From Defluviitoga tunisiensis (GTDB lineage Bacteria; Thermotogota; Thermotogae; Petrotogales; Petrotogaceae): a DNA stretch of 64,000 nt. The notes beneath the pieces are model-generated. The model did not search any database and was not told the DNA's origin. It worked only from the letters and a program-made list of their open reading frames with translations. The stretch covers positions 1,052,676-1,116,675 of the forward strand of contig NZ_LN824141.1 of assembly GCF_000953715.1 (NCBI RefSeq), given 5' to 3'. Every line of letters starts with the position of its first letter. Position 1 is the stretch's first letter. A program made the position numbers and the translations under genes. Positions 43,722 to 53,446 of the stretch are shown here, piece after piece.

Positions 43722-43992
43722 TAGCCAAGCCTCCCTTAGGGCTTTAGTCCCCCATATAGTGATTTTTAGTAACTTATACACTTACTCGATCCATTTTTAT
43801 TATACCATATTATTACATAAAATCAATAGGATAGCAAGATTATTTTGAGAAAAAAATCAATAGAAAATATTTTTACTAATAGTTTGTTTTTTTGATTGAC
43901 AGCGTTTTTGAGCATATGAAATATTTTATATACTCAAAATATTAATTTCACTATATATTTTTTGATGTTTTTACTGATAAAAAATAAGATAA
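43722..43992. other. AT-rich gap
   Basis: No gene or repeat of the large families seen. The minus strand just upstream of the tiny gene is the likely site of its promoter. Confidence 0.35.
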
Positions 43993-44241
43993 ATTGATGT
44001 TTTGGTCATTTCAGGAGATTTATATGATAGAGTCGTTCCACCTGCCGAGGCTATTAATCTTTTAAATGAAACTCTTTCAAAGATAGTGCTTGAATTTAGA
44101 ATTCCCACAATTATAATTTCGGGTAACCATGATAGCGCTGAGCGTCTTGAATTTTTGAATGGAATTCTTTCTGGGATGGTTCTTCAGATTGAAGGAGTTT
44201 TGAAAGGCGAAGTAAAAGAGGGTAGTTTTATTAAATATTAA
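43993..44241 (+). pseudogene. SbcD-like nuclease fragment
   Basis: Open frame IDVLVISGDLYDRVVPPAEA, then PTIIISGNHDSAERLEFLNG and a short tail. The GDxYDR and GNHD metallophosphoesterase motifs are those of the SbcD subunit of the SbcCD exonuclease. The N-terminal metal motif (DxH) and about 250 C-terminal residues are missing, and no sbcC follows. A dead fragment. Confidence 0.8.
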
Positions 44242-44257
44242 TGATGTAATCAACAAA

Positions 44258-44288
44258 ACAGGGACGTATAAATATTACACGTCCCTAT
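44258..44288 (-). terminator. Hairpin at the end of the TPR-glycosyltransferase gene
   Basis: GGGACGT / ACGTCCC (44261-44285) directly overlaps the stop codon of the minus-strand gene; the following TGTTTTG is a weak U-tract. Confidence 0.5.
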
Positions 44289-46909
44289 TGTTTTTGAGCT
44301 AATATACATCTTAAATTATCGTTTAACGCCTCTAGTCGAAGTATTTTGAATCCTTCTTTTTCAAGTAGTTCTTTAAGCTGTTTTGTTGTTCTTAACACCC
44401 TAAAATTTGGACCGTACCATATTATGTTATCTCTATCGTTTAGATCAGGTACATATACAAAAGCTAGTACTTTTTCTGCATTGTTTAAGTGTTTTGACAT
44501 ATCAAAATTTTTTTCAAATTCTCCTAGAATTAAAAGATTTTTTGAATCTTCATTCACTGTTATTTCTAAATCATCAAAGACGCTTTTGTATTTTTCTTCA
44601 TCAAATCCTACTATTTGTAAGTCGTTGATTCCAGAGTCAATTAAGCCTTTTAAAATGTATTCTTTTTTAATCTCAAATGGTTTGGTTTTGTATATTTCTT
44701 TTTCTCGTTCTTCATATATTTTTAATGCCTCATCAGAAGGGTAAGGAACTGCATACATAAAATTGTTTGCTTTTTTCCAGCTTCTTATTGGGTGTATAAT
44801 ACCAAGCGTAGAAAGTTTCTCTGAGATATTTCCTACCCAAATTATTTCATCATTGTTTTTCATGAAATTAAATCGAGTGTTTGGATAAAGCCCAGAGTAT
44901 GTATATCGTCCAAGCGCAAAATCTGCTAGTTTGTTGTTTTCTTCAAGAGATTTGATGTGTAATTCAAAGGCTTTTTTCATATCCTCTTTTTCATAGATTT
45001 TCGCTAGTCTGTAGTAATAAAACGGGAATTCTTCTGTATTTTCTATTTTGTTTAACAGTTTTTTTGCCTTTTCTGAATCTTTTTGGATATATGAAATACC
45101 TGATGTGTACAATGCAAAGGGAGAATCTGAAATGAGATAAAGCCTTTGGCATTGCTCTTGACCAATATATTCTATAATGTTGAATATAAACTCTTTTCCA
45201 GATGAAAAGTACGAATACATTTCTTCGTACACACCGTCCATTAATGGATCTAGCTTAGTACTTAAATCTTCAACCACTGGCTTTATAAACCTTGACAATT
45301 CGGGCAGAATCTCCATTGCTTTTCTATATTGATCAATTGCTTCTTTAAAGCGTTTTACTCTTAAATAGCAATCTCCCAGTAATGCATACAATACTCCCTG
45401 AACCTTTTCGTTTTCTATTTTTCTAAAAGAGGAAAGGGTTTTTAATATGCCTATTGTATCTTGTGTGTTTTTTAATATTGAATAAAACAGGAGAAGTCCT
45501 GGTATCTCTGTTTTTTCAACAAATTCAAGGTGATCGTCTTTTGTTAAAAAGTCTAAAAGTTGGTCTTCACCAGTTTGTAGCTTTTTTAATATATATCTAG
45601 ATATTTCGTTTTTGTGGGTTAGTTTGTCTAATAAGTCATTGTCAACTTCAAGGTTTAAATCTGCGATTTTTTCAATCAGTGAATCATAGTAAATTACCAT
45701 TCCTTCTTTTTCTAAGTTGTCAACAAGGATTTTAATTCCTGGTATTATACTTTCTAGTTCGCTTTTTGTTTTTACTGTTTCGTTTATATCTTGAAGAAGA
45801 ACATATACATTGTTTCTTTCTAAGGTTACATTTTCTTCTGAGAATGTGTCTTTGAGGTATTGATTGAAACCTTCAAAATCACCTGTTTTTAAGGAGGATC
45901 TTGCCATCAATATATTTGCAAGAGGGATCTGTTTGAAAGACATTATTGTCCATTCGAATTTTTCTACGTTTTTCATAGCATCGTCAAGCACTTCAAAAAA
46001 CTTTCTGCCCCATTTTAGTAGTTCGTTCCAATCTTTTTCTCGTTCATATGCTACCATCATAGCAAAATAAGGGTCTGGATAATTCGGTGCAACTTTTATA
46101 CATTTTTCTAAAAGTTGTTTAGATAAGTCTTTTAAACCACCCATAATGCAATCCAGTCCAAATAAATACATAAATTCAAGACCAATAGCAGGAATTTGCC
46201 CTACTTTTTGTATTGCTTCTAAGGTTTGCCAAGCCACCTGATTCTTTTTATATGTATATCCTCCAATAGATTCTGTTTTGTACAATTGAACCAAATAATA
46301 TATTCGCTCTAGAGGTTCTTTAGCTGTTTGTAAATGTTCTCTAATAAGATTTCCAGTTCTTTCATATTTTTTCTTTTTTAAAGCTCGTGTCCAGATATAT
46401 CCATAATGTAATATGGGAAAGTTGGCATGCACTACTTTTGGTTGGTAGATAGCTTGGTTGTGAACAACATTTTTGTATGAAATGGTTCCTCTTCTAAAAA
46501 TTCGAGGGGTAGAGGCAATCTCTGTTTTAGTTAAATCTATATCTAGATAACTAATTGTGGGAAGGTAGACTGTGTTTACTGATTTATCAAGACCTTTTAG
46601 AAAGTCTCGAATATTCTTTCTAAAAGATTCAGATGCTTCTTCATCAGCATCGTATATTAATACCCATTTACAAGTTGGAAATTGCAAAGAGTAATTTCTT
46701 GCTTCAGAGAAATCGTTTTGCCATTCATGAAAGTATAGTTTGTCTGTGTATTCTTTTACTATTTCGGGAGTTCTATCAGTTGAACCCGTATCAACTACAA
46801 TTATTTCATCTGCAACATCTTTTATAGACTCCAAAGCATGTCTTATATTAGCTTCTTCGTCTTTTACTATCATTGCTACAGAAAGTAAGCCTTCATTGTT
46901 TGAAACCAT
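44285..46909 (-). CDS. Family 2 glycosyltransferase with TPR tail
   Basis: 874 residues. The N-terminal GT-A domain has LSVAMIVKDEEANIRHALES, VVDTGSTDRTPEIVKEY and the metal-binding LIYDADEEAS, the pattern of the SunS-like/TPR-linked family 2 enzymes that glycosylate proteins or lipids. A long helical TPR-like region follows (RFKEAIDQYRKAMEILPELS). The last 170 residues hold a further small alpha/beta domain (EKYKSVFDDLEITVNEDSKN). It lies immediately downstream of flagellin 2 on the same strand and is a good candidate flagellin glycosyltransferase. Confidence 0.85.
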   Translation of the reverse strand: MVSNNEGLLSVAMIVKDEEANIRHALESIKDVADEIIVVDTGSTDRTPEIVKEYTDKLYFHEWQNDFSEARNYSLQFPTCKWVLIYDADEEASESFRKNIRDFLKGLDKSVNTVYLPTISYLDIDLTKTEIASTPRIFRRGTISYKNVVHNQAIYQPKVVHANFPILHYGYIWTRALKKKKYERTGNLIREHLQTAKEPLERIYYLVQLYKTESIGGYTYKKNQVAWQTLEAIQKVGQIPAIGLEFMYLFGLDCIMGGLKDLSKQLLEKCIKVAPNYPDPYFAMMVAYEREKDWNELLKWGRKFFEVLDDAMKNVEKFEWTIMSFKQIPLANILMARSSLKTGDFEGFNQYLKDTFSEENVTLERNNVYVLLQDINETVKTKSELESIIPGIKILVDNLEKEGMVIYYDSLIEKIADLNLEVDNDLLDKLTHKNEISRYILKKLQTGEDQLLDFLTKDDHLEFVEKTEIPGLLLFYSILKNTQDTIGILKTLSSFRKIENEKVQGVLYALLGDCYLRVKRFKEAIDQYRKAMEILPELSRFIKPVVEDLSTKLDPLMDGVYEEMYSYFSSGKEFIFNIIEYIGQEQCQRLYLISDSPFALYTSGISYIQKDSEKAKKLLNKIENTEEFPFYYYRLAKIYEKEDMKKAFELHIKSLEENNKLADFALGRYTYSGLYPNTRFNFMKNNDEIIWVGNISEKLSTLGIIHPIRSWKKANNFMYAVPYPSDEALKIYEEREKEIYKTKPFEIKKEYILKGLIDSGINDLQIVGFDEEKYKSVFDDLEITVNEDSKNLLILGEFEKNFDMSKHLNNAEKVLAFVYVPDLNDRDNIIWYGPNFRVLRTTKQLKELLEKEGFKILRLEALNDNLRCILAQKQ

Positions 46910-46993
46910 TTTTTAATTGCCTCCTCTAAAAGCTAGCTATGGTATAATTTTTATTTCTCTAATTAATTATACTAGAAGTATGTGTGAAAGTCC

Positions 46994-47021
46994 TAAAAAA
47001 AAGAGGGCCATTCGGCCCTCT
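46994..47021 (-). terminator. Rho-independent terminator of flagellin 2
   Basis: AGAGGGCC-GAAT-GGCCCTCT followed by eight T on the minus strand, 15 bases after the flagellin stop. Strong. Confidence 0.9.
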
Positions 47022-47036
47022 TTGCTATTTGATTTA

Positions 47037-48584
47037 TTATCTCAACAATTGTAAAACGTTTTGAGGAATCATATTTGATTGAGCTAACATTGCATTTGCT
47101 GATTGCATTAATATCTGTTGTTTTGTGAACGCCATCATTTCTTTTGCCATGTCTACATCTCTGATTCTTGATTCTGCTGCTGTTAGGTTTTCAGAAGCTA
47201 CACCTAAGTTGGAAATGGTGTGTTCTAATCTGTTTTGAACAGCTCCAAGGGACGCTCTTGCTGTACTTACTTTATGTATTGCTGCATCTACAACCATAAT
47301 GCTTCTTTCTGCACTATCTTGATCTGTAGCTTTGAGTGAACTTGTTGTAAGTCCTAAAGCTTTGGCACTCATGTCATCTATTCCAAGAACAATATTATGT
47401 CCCTCATTTGCTCCTATTTGTAAGACAAGCGAGGTATCGTCATACCACCTCTCCTCGGCCCTTACAACTCCACTATCGATAACTGCTTCCATTGGTAAGG
47501 CACCGTTGAAATCATTAATGTCATAAACATCGGTGTTCCAAGTGAATGATAGGGCTTTGACTGAAACACTAAACCCGTCTTCTTTTGAAGCTGTCATCGA
47601 CACATTGTCAATAGATGCTTTCCCCTCAGAGAAATCTACTATTGGTGAAGTTACCAAACCTTCATCGTTAAAGTAATTTACTCTTACATCTAACGGGCTC
47701 GTTCCTTCACCTTTAAATTGCCCTACTTCTACAACATACGAGCCTTCTGGAGCATCCACAGCCTTTGAAGTTGCAAGAGAAACTTTTATAGAATCGATTT
47801 TACTATCAGATAATACAAAGTCAAATTTTAAATCTCCAACCGTTGTAGATACTGTTTGGTTTGTATTAAGATCGAGCCCTTCAATGTTAAAATTCACGTT
47901 ATTATATGTTATTTGAATAGTTCCTATGCCGTCAGCATTAGATTCACCCGTATCTATAAGTTTTACTGTAACTGCTCCTAATTCTAAATCATTAAGTTCA
48001 AGGCTAACTACGGCAGTATTATCTCCACTCTCAACTTCAACTTCCCCCAAGGATGTTCCAGAAGCCACCGTCATAGCACCTAATGCAGTTCCTTTTAATG
48101 ATGCTTGTAAATCAAAGTTTCCACCAGTAACTACTTTAACATCTGCTTCTGGCCTGAAGCTTTCTATCTTACCGTCAAGTAGTTTCATAGTGTTGAATTC
48201 TGTGGTTCTTGCTATTCTATCGATTTCTTCTCTTAATTGATCTATTTCTGCCTGTATCTGGTTTCTATCTACGTTTGTGTTTGTGTCTGATGCTGCTTGT
48301 ACGGAAAGTTCTCTCATTCTTTGAAGTATAGAGTGTGTTTCTGTTAAGGCTCCTTCTGCAGTTTGTATTAAGGATATTGCGTCTTGAGCGTTTTTAACAG
48401 CCATGTCTAAACCTTTGATTTGTCCTCTCATTTTTTCAGAGATGGCAAGCCCTGCTGCGTCGTCTCCCGCTCTGTTGATTCTTAATCCTGAAGACAGTTT
48501 TTCAAGTGTTTTACCCATAGATGAGTTAACTTGGTCTAAAGACCTCCATGCGTTTAAAGCACTTATGTTGTGATTAATCCTCAT
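47037..48584 (-). CDS. Flagellin 2
   Basis: 515 residues from the ATG at 48584 with GGAGGTG upstream; the longer frame to 48662 has no ribosome site. N-terminus [20 protein letters not shown] with [20 protein letters not shown], and C-terminus [20 protein letters not shown] ... [13 protein letters not shown] are canonical. The central region (residues about 150-420) is Thr/Val-rich beta sequence different from flagellin 1. A sigma-28 promoter and its own terminator flank it; a TPR-glycosyltransferase follows. Confidence 0.93.
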   Translation of the reverse strand: MRINHNISALNAWRSLDQVNSSMGKTLEKLSSGLRINRAGDDAAGLAISEKMRGQIKGLDMAVKNAQDAISLIQTAEGALTETHSILQRMRELSVQAASDTNTNVDRNQIQAEIDQLREEIDRIARTTEFNTMKLLDGKIESFRPEADVKVVTGGNFDLQASLKGTALGAMTVASGTSLGEVEVESGDNTAVVSLELNDLELGAVTVKLIDTGESNADGIGTIQITYNNVNFNIEGLDLNTNQTVSTTVGDLKFDFVLSDSKIDSIKVSLATSKAVDAPEGSYVVEVGQFKGEGTSPLDVRVNYFNDEGLVTSPIVDFSEGKASIDNVSMTASKEDGFSVSVKALSFTWNTDVYDINDFNGALPMEAVIDSGVVRAEERWYDDTSLVLQIGANEGHNIVLGIDDMSAKALGLTTSSLKATDQDSAERSIMVVDAAIHKVSTARASLGAVQNRLEHTISNLGVASENLTAAESRIRDVDMAKEMMAFTKQQILMQSANAMLAQSNMIPQNVLQLLR

Positions 48585-48618
48585 AAATTCATACACCTCC
48601 GTGTGATTTTTATTTTTT

Positions 48619-48656
48619 GCCCTTCCTTGGGCTGGTTTTTCTCTAGCGCTAGAGAA
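48619..48656. promoter_or_regulatory. Hairpin and 18-bp palindrome in the flagellin 2 leader
   Basis: GCCCTTCCTTGGGC (48619-48632) and the perfect palindrome TTCTCTAGCGCTAGAGAA (48639-48656) lie between the sigma-28 promoter and the start codon. They may stabilise the mRNA or bind a regulator. Confidence 0.5.
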
Positions 48657-48667
48657 TTTCATTATTA

Positions 48668-48694
48668 TTATCGGAGTTATTTTGAGAAACTTTA
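48668..48694 (-). promoter_or_regulatory. Sigma-28 (FliA/SigD-type) promoter of flagellin 2
   Basis: Minus-strand TAAAGTTT (48694-48687), 11-base spacer, TCCGATAA (48675-48668). This matches the TAAAGTTT-N11-GCCGATAA consensus with one change. About 85 bases to the start codon. Confidence 0.85.
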
Positions 48695-48761
48695 ATGGGA
48701 TTGTTTGTGAAGTAAAGTTGGTTATGTTGCAGGGCTATCGCCCTGCTTTGATTAAAGAGAT

Positions 48762-49577
48762 GTAGAGACGCCCTATATGGGCGTCTCCAAATAATAAATA
48801 ATTCAACCTTTGGTTAAATCAGATGTAGAGACGCCCTACACGGGCGTCTCATGGTTTTAATTATGGTTTAAAAACATAAATACGAGACGCGCGTGTAGCA
48901 CGTCTCTACAATTAAGGATTAACATGGATTATAATAGATTTAGGTAATAGCAGAATGTTATTAAATTTAAATGTTTGCCAAACAATATATTGTTTAAACG
49001 TTGGTTGATCAGTTGTAGAGACGCCCTATATGGGCGTCTCATGGTTTTAATTATGATTTAAAAACAAAAATACGAGACGCGCATATAGCACGTCTCTACA
49101 ATTAAGGATTAACAAGGATTATAATAGATTTAGGTAATAATAGAATGTTATTAAATTTAAATGTTTGTCAAACAATATATTGTTTAAACGTTGGTTGATC
49201 AGGTGTAGAGACGCCCTATACGGGCGTCTCATGAATTTGATTATGGTTTAAAAACAAAAATCAGAGACGCGCATGTAGCACGTCTCTACAACTAAAAATT
49301 AACGCTGGTTATAACAAATACGAGACGCGCATGTAGCACGTCTCTACAATTAAAAATTAACAAGGATTATAATAGATTTAGGTAATAGTAGAATGTTATT
49401 AAATTTAAATGTTTGCCAAACAATATATTGTTTAAACGTTGGTTGAACAGATGTAGAGACGCCCTATATGGGCGTCTCATGGTTTTAATTATGGTTTAAA
49501 ACAAAAATCAGAGACGTGCGTGTAGCACGTCTCTACAGAAAATCAATAAACAAGACGCGCGTATAGCACGTCTCTAC
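48762..49577. repeat. Palindromic repeat array with 190-bp higher-order unit (11 copies)
   Basis: Palindromes at 48762-48787, 48825-48850, 48884-48909, 49015-49040, 49074-49099, 49205-49230, 49264-49289, 49322-49347, 49453-49478, 49511-49536 and 49552-49577. A 190-bp unit (GTAGAGACGCCC copy, 33-base spacer, GAGACGCGC copy, then ATTAAGGATTAACA, TTATAATAGATTTAGGTAAT and a perfect AAACAATATATTGTTT palindrome) starts at 48825, 49015 and 49205, and again at 49453 after a 58-bp insertion. A GCAGGGCTATCGCCCTGC hairpin (48730-48747) precedes the array. Confidence 0.92.
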
Positions 49578-49716
49578 AAGTCGTTGAAATCAGGATTTGT
49601 GAACTTTTATGACTTTCTTTCTGCCTGATAGAAAGTAAGTGGTATGAAAAGTAAAAGAAAAAGTTGTTATTTTATATAAATCGGGCTTATTTGTTTCTCC
49701 TTGACTTTTTTCGAGG

Positions 49717-49745
49717 TTGAAAAAAAGTTTGTTATTTTATACAAT
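49717..49745 (+). promoter_or_regulatory. Promoter of the ROK-family gene
   Basis: TTGAAA (49717-49722), 17-base spacer, TACAAT (49740-49745). Confidence 0.55.
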
Positions 49746-49793
49746 GTTTATAGAAATATATAAAACTTTGTTATATCTTTACTAAAGCAAATT

Positions 49794-49805
49794 ATTGTTA
49801 ACAAT
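49794..49805. promoter_or_regulatory. Putative ROK-family operator
   Basis: Perfect 12-bp palindrome ATTGTTAACAAT between the promoter and ribosome site of the ROK gene, well placed for autorepression. Confidence 0.45.
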
Positions 49806-49820
49806 TATAGGAGGATTGTT

Positions 49821-50957
49821 GTGGAGCCAGATAATGTTTTAGAGGTTTTTAAAACCGTTCAAAAGAAATCTCTTATTTCAAGAACTGAGATAGCTAAGAT
49901 TACAAAGCTGAGTCCATCTACCGTTGGAAGGTGTACTCAACGTCTTCTTGAGAAGAACTTTTTTGTAGAAAAAAGGGTTGGGAAGAGCTCTGGTGGAAGG
50001 CCTCCGATATTGTTAGATATTAACAGAGAAAACGGTTTTTCTGTTGGAATAGAGGTGGGAGAGTCACATATTGATGCGGTTCTTTTGAATTTAGTTAATG
50101 AGATGAAAGATAGTAATAGTAAAAGACTGTCTAATCATTTAAGCCCGAATGCTTTAGCAGATGATATTAAAAATATGATTGATGAACTTGTTAACAAAGC
50201 TCATATATCTCAAGAAGATATTATCAGTGTGGGAGTGGGTTTACCTGGGATTGTTAGCGCTGATCAGAAAAGGTTACTGTTGTCTCCTAATTTAAAGTGG
50301 AAAGACGTTGATATGGCTAGGTTACTTGAAGGAAAATTGAATAAGCCTGTTTTTTTGGATAATGGAGCTAATTTAATGACCTTTGCTGAATATCATTATA
50401 ATAAATTGTCTTCAAATGCTATGGTATTAGGAATTATTGTAGGAAGGGGTATAGGTACTGGGTTAGTTGTTAAAGAAAGTATTTTTAGGGGAGTAAATGG
50501 GGCTGCCTTAGAGGCAGGACATTCTGTAATAAAGACAGATGGACCGTTGTGTAGTTGTGGGAGACGAGGTTGCGCCGAAGCGCTTGCTTCATTACCTCGA
50601 CTAATTGAGTCATATAACAAGCAAAGTAAAAGCAAAAAAATAGATAATGTCAGAGAATTAAATGAGTTATTTTTGAAAAAAGATAAATTGGCAGTTGAGT
50701 TAATAAACGAAGAAGCGTTTTATCTTTCAGTTTTGTCTGCAAACCTAGCAAACATTTTCAATCCTTCACACATTATTATTGGTGGAGAGATTTCTCCAAT
50801 CTTACCTCTTATGATTAAAACAATAAAAACTTCATTTTTAGATCAAGTGTTAACTACTAACAGATGTGAACTGTTGACTTCGCAATTAAATGAAAAGAGT
50901 ATAGCCTATGGAGCAGCGATAATGGCTATAGAAAAGGAGATTGAGGGTTATATTTAG
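49821..50957 (+). CDS. ROK-family transcriptional regulator
   Basis: 378 residues from GTG 49821 (AGGAGG upstream). N-terminal helix-turn-helix (ISRTEIAKITKLSPSTVGRC TQRLLEKN), then a sugar-kinase-like ROK domain with SVGVGLPGIVSA, VFLDNGANLMT, GIIVGRGIGTGL and the zinc site GPLCSCGRRGCAEALAS. Such NagC/XylR proteins repress sugar catabolism genes until a sugar binds. The next gene on the strand is a GH3 beta-glucosidase 112 bases on, a likely target. Confidence 0.9.
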   Translation: MEPDNVLEVFKTVQKKSLISRTEIAKITKLSPSTVGRCTQRLLEKNFFVEKRVGKSSGGRPPILLDINRENGFSVGIEVGESHIDAVLLNLVNEMKDSNSKRLSNHLSPNALADDIKNMIDELVNKAHISQEDIISVGVGLPGIVSADQKRLLLSPNLKWKDVDMARLLEGKLNKPVFLDNGANLMTFAEYHYNKLSSNAMVLGIIVGRGIGTGLVVKESIFRGVNGAALEAGHSVIKTDGPLCSCGRRGCAEALASLPRLIESYNKQSKSKKIDNVRELNELFLKKDKLAVELINEEAFYLSVLSANLANIFNPSHIIIGGEISPILPLMIKTIKTSFLDQVLTTNRCELLTSQLNEKSIAYGAAIMAIEKEIEGYI

Positions 50958-51069
50958 CAAAAATGCATGAATTTTAGCTTTGAAGTGGTTTTCAATTAAC
51001 AGGACAATGGTAATTTGTTATAGAAGGATTAAAGAGCATTAAAACACAAATACTATTACAAACAAGGAT

Positions 51070-53331
51070 GTGAAAAAAGTGGAAAGAGACATAAAAAGTC
51101 TAATTGCGCAGATGACACTTGAAGAAAAAGCTAGCTTATGTTCAGGGTTAGACAATTGGCACACAAAACCCATAGAAAGGTTAGGAATACCTTCAATAAA
51201 GATGAGTGATGGGCCACACGGATTAAGGAAAGAAGTACCAAACCAAAGAAACAGTGTACCCTCAACATGTTTTCCAACAGCAGTAACAACTGCAAGTTCC
51301 TGGGATAGAGAACTAATCAAACAAATGGGACAAGCCATAGCTCAAGAATGTCAAGCAGAAGAAGTAGACATCATATTAGGGCCAGCAATAAACATAAAAA
51401 GGTCACCGCTTTGTGGAAGAAACTTCGAATACTTCTCAGAAGATCCATACCTATCAAGCCAATTAGCAACAGCCTACATACAAGCAGTACAAAGTATGGG
51501 AGTAGGAACCTCCTTAAAACATTACGCAGCGAACAACCAAGAATACAGAAGATTCACCATAGACGAAACAATAGACGAACGAACATTAAGAGAAATATAT
51601 TTATCAAACTTTGAAGGAGCAGTAAAAGAAGGCAAACCCTGGACAGTCATGTGCTCATACAACAGGGTAAATGGGATACTAGCCTCTGAAAACAAATACC
51701 TACTAACAGAGATACTAAAAGAAGAGTGGGGGTTTGAAGGATTTGTAGTATCAGACTGGGGAGCGGTAGATGAAAGGGTAGATGCATTAGAAGCGGGGTT
51801 AGACCTAGAAATGCCATCAAGTTATGGGATAGGAGACCAAAAGATAATAGAAGCAGTGAAGATAGGGAAACTTGACGAAAAAGAACTAGATCAAACAGTA
51901 GAAAGACTACTAAAAATAATATTCAAGGCAGTAGATAACAGAAACCGAGGAACAACATACGACAAACAAGCCCACCACAAACTAGCAAGAAAGATAGCAG
52001 GAGAAAGCATGGTACTCCTAAAGAACCAAGACAACATCCTACCGCTAAAAAAAGAAGGAACCATAGCGATAATAGGGGCATTTGCGAAAAAGCCAAGATA
52101 CCAAGGAGGAGGAAGCTCACACGTCAACCCAACAAAACTAGATAACGCCCTAGAAGAGATAGAAAAGCTAGTCCAAGGAAAAGCAAAAATCATCTACGAA
52201 GAAGGATACAACCTAGACAACGATGAAATGAACCAAGAACTAATAGACAAAGCAAAAGAAACAGCGAAAAAATCAAATGTAGCGATAATCTTTGCAGGAT
52301 TACCAGACAGATACGAATCAGAAGGATACGATAGAAAACACATGAAAATGCCAGAAAACCACAACAAACTAATAGAAGAAGTGTCAAAAGTACAACCAAA
52401 CACAATAGTAGTATTAAGTAACGGAGCTCCCGTAGAAATACCGTGGATAGATAAAGTCAAAGGACTACTAGAAAGTTACCTAGGAGGTCAAGCAGGAGGA
52501 GGAGCTGTAGCAGACATACTCTTTGGAGAAGTAAACCCAAGTGGAAAACTAGCAGAAACCTTCCCCAAAAAACTAAGTCATAACCCATCGTACCTAAACT
52601 TTCCAGGAGAAGGAAACAAAGTAGAATACAGAGAAGGAGTATTTGTAGGCTACAGATACTACGACAAAAAAGAGATAGAACCACTATTCCCATTTGGATA
52701 TGGATTAAGTTACACAACATTTGAATACACAGACATAAGTGTAGACAAAAAAGAAATAACAGACAAAGAAACGATAGAAGTAAAAGTGAAGGTAAAAAAC
52801 ACAGGAAAGGTAAAAGGAAAAGAGATAGTACAACTGTATGTAAGGGATGTAGAAAGTAAAGTAAACAGGCCAGAAAAAGAATTAAAAGGCTTTGAAAAGA
52901 TAGAACTAGAGCCAGGAGAAGAAAAGACAGTAACGTTTAAACTAGATAAAAGGTCATTTGCATATTACAACACAGAGATAAGAGACTGGTATGTAGAAAG
53001 TGGAGAGTTTGAGATACTGGTAGGTAAATCATCAAAAGAGATAGAATTAAAAGAAACAGTAAAAGTGAATTCAACAGTTACTATAAAGAAAAAATACGAT
53101 AGGAATTCGCTTGTAAGAGATTTGTTAGAAGACGCAAAAACAGAAAAAATAATTTTAGATGTAGTAGACAGTATATTAGAAAAGATAAAAGAACCTGGTA
53201 AGGAAAAAGAAGATGTGAACGATGTAATAAAATGGATTATGGATATGCCACTAAGAGGGTTAGTCAGTTTTAGCAAAGGAAATTTCACTGATGAAATGTT
53301 GCAAAAGTTACTAGAAGTGTTGAATAAATAA
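51070..53331 (+). CDS. Family 3 beta-glucosidase
   Basis: 753 residues, no signal peptide, so cytoplasmic. GH3 N-terminal barrel with [26 protein letters not shown] (K150-H151) and the nucleophile D229 in [20 protein letters not shown]-terminal alpha/beta sandwich with [13 protein letters not shown]; fibronectin-III-like end ([24 protein letters not shown]). An extra helical tail of about 80 residues ([20 protein letters not shown]) ends it. It hydrolyses beta-glucosides or cello-oligosaccharides. Third-position A is markedly high through most of the gene. Confidence 0.93.
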   Translation: MKKVERDIKSLIAQMTLEEKASLCSGLDNWHTKPIERLGIPSIKMSDGPHGLRKEVPNQRNSVPSTCFPTAVTTASSWDRELIKQMGQAIAQECQAEEVDIILGPAINIKRSPLCGRNFEYFSEDPYLSSQLATAYIQAVQSMGVGTSLKHYAANNQEYRRFTIDETIDERTLREIYLSNFEGAVKEGKPWTVMCSYNRVNGILASENKYLLTEILKEEWGFEGFVVSDWGAVDERVDALEAGLDLEMPSSYGIGDQKIIEAVKIGKLDEKELDQTVERLLKIIFKAVDNRNRGTTYDKQAHHKLARKIAGESMVLLKNQDNILPLKKEGTIAIIGAFAKKPRYQGGGSSHVNPTKLDNALEEIEKLVQGKAKIIYEEGYNLDNDEMNQELIDKAKETAKKSNVAIIFAGLPDRYESEGYDRKHMKMPENHNKLIEEVSKVQPNTIVVLSNGAPVEIPWIDKVKGLLESYLGGQAGGGAVADILFGEVNPSGKLAETFPKKLSHNPSYLNFPGEGNKVEYREGVFVGYRYYDKKEIEPLFPFGYGLSYTTFEYTDISVDKKEITDKETIEVKVKVKNTGKVKGKEIVQLYVRDVESKVNRPEKELKGFEKIELEPGEEKTVTFKLDKRSFAYYNTEIRDWYVESGEFEILVGKSSKEIELKETVKVNSTVTIKKKYDRNSLVRDLLEDAKTEKIILDVVDSILEKIKEPGKEKEDVNDVIKWIMDMPLRGLVSFSKGNFTDEMLQKLLEVLNK

Positions 53332-53344
53332 CAATCTCCAATAA

Positions 53345-53372
53345 AGAGGGGCTCTGTTTGAGCCCCATTTGG
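53345..53372 (+). terminator. Terminator of the beta-glucosidase gene
   Basis: GGGGCTC-TGTTT-GAGCCCC (53349-53367), 17 bases after the stop, followed by ATTT. Weak U-tract. Confidence 0.65.
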
Positions 53373-53377
53373 AACAG

Positions 53378-53402
53378 TAGAGACGCCCTACACGGGCGTC
53401 TC
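53378..53402. repeat. Palindromic repeat, single copy
   Basis: GTAGAGACGCCC...GGGCGTCTC, directly after the terminator and before the convergent nuclease-like gene. Confidence 0.9.
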
Positions 53403-53446
53403 CTTGTTTTAGATTGGATTATTATTTAGTAACCTATTGTTGGTCT

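Noticed and set aside
48762-49577. CRISPR array
   Set aside because: The repeats are palindromic, alternate in orientation and the spacers are themselves repeated (190-bp units). No cas gene is near.
51348-52720. Several long ORFs on both strands inside the GH3 gene
   Set aside because: Produced by the A-rich codon usage of the GH3 gene; they carry no domain and no ribosome sites.
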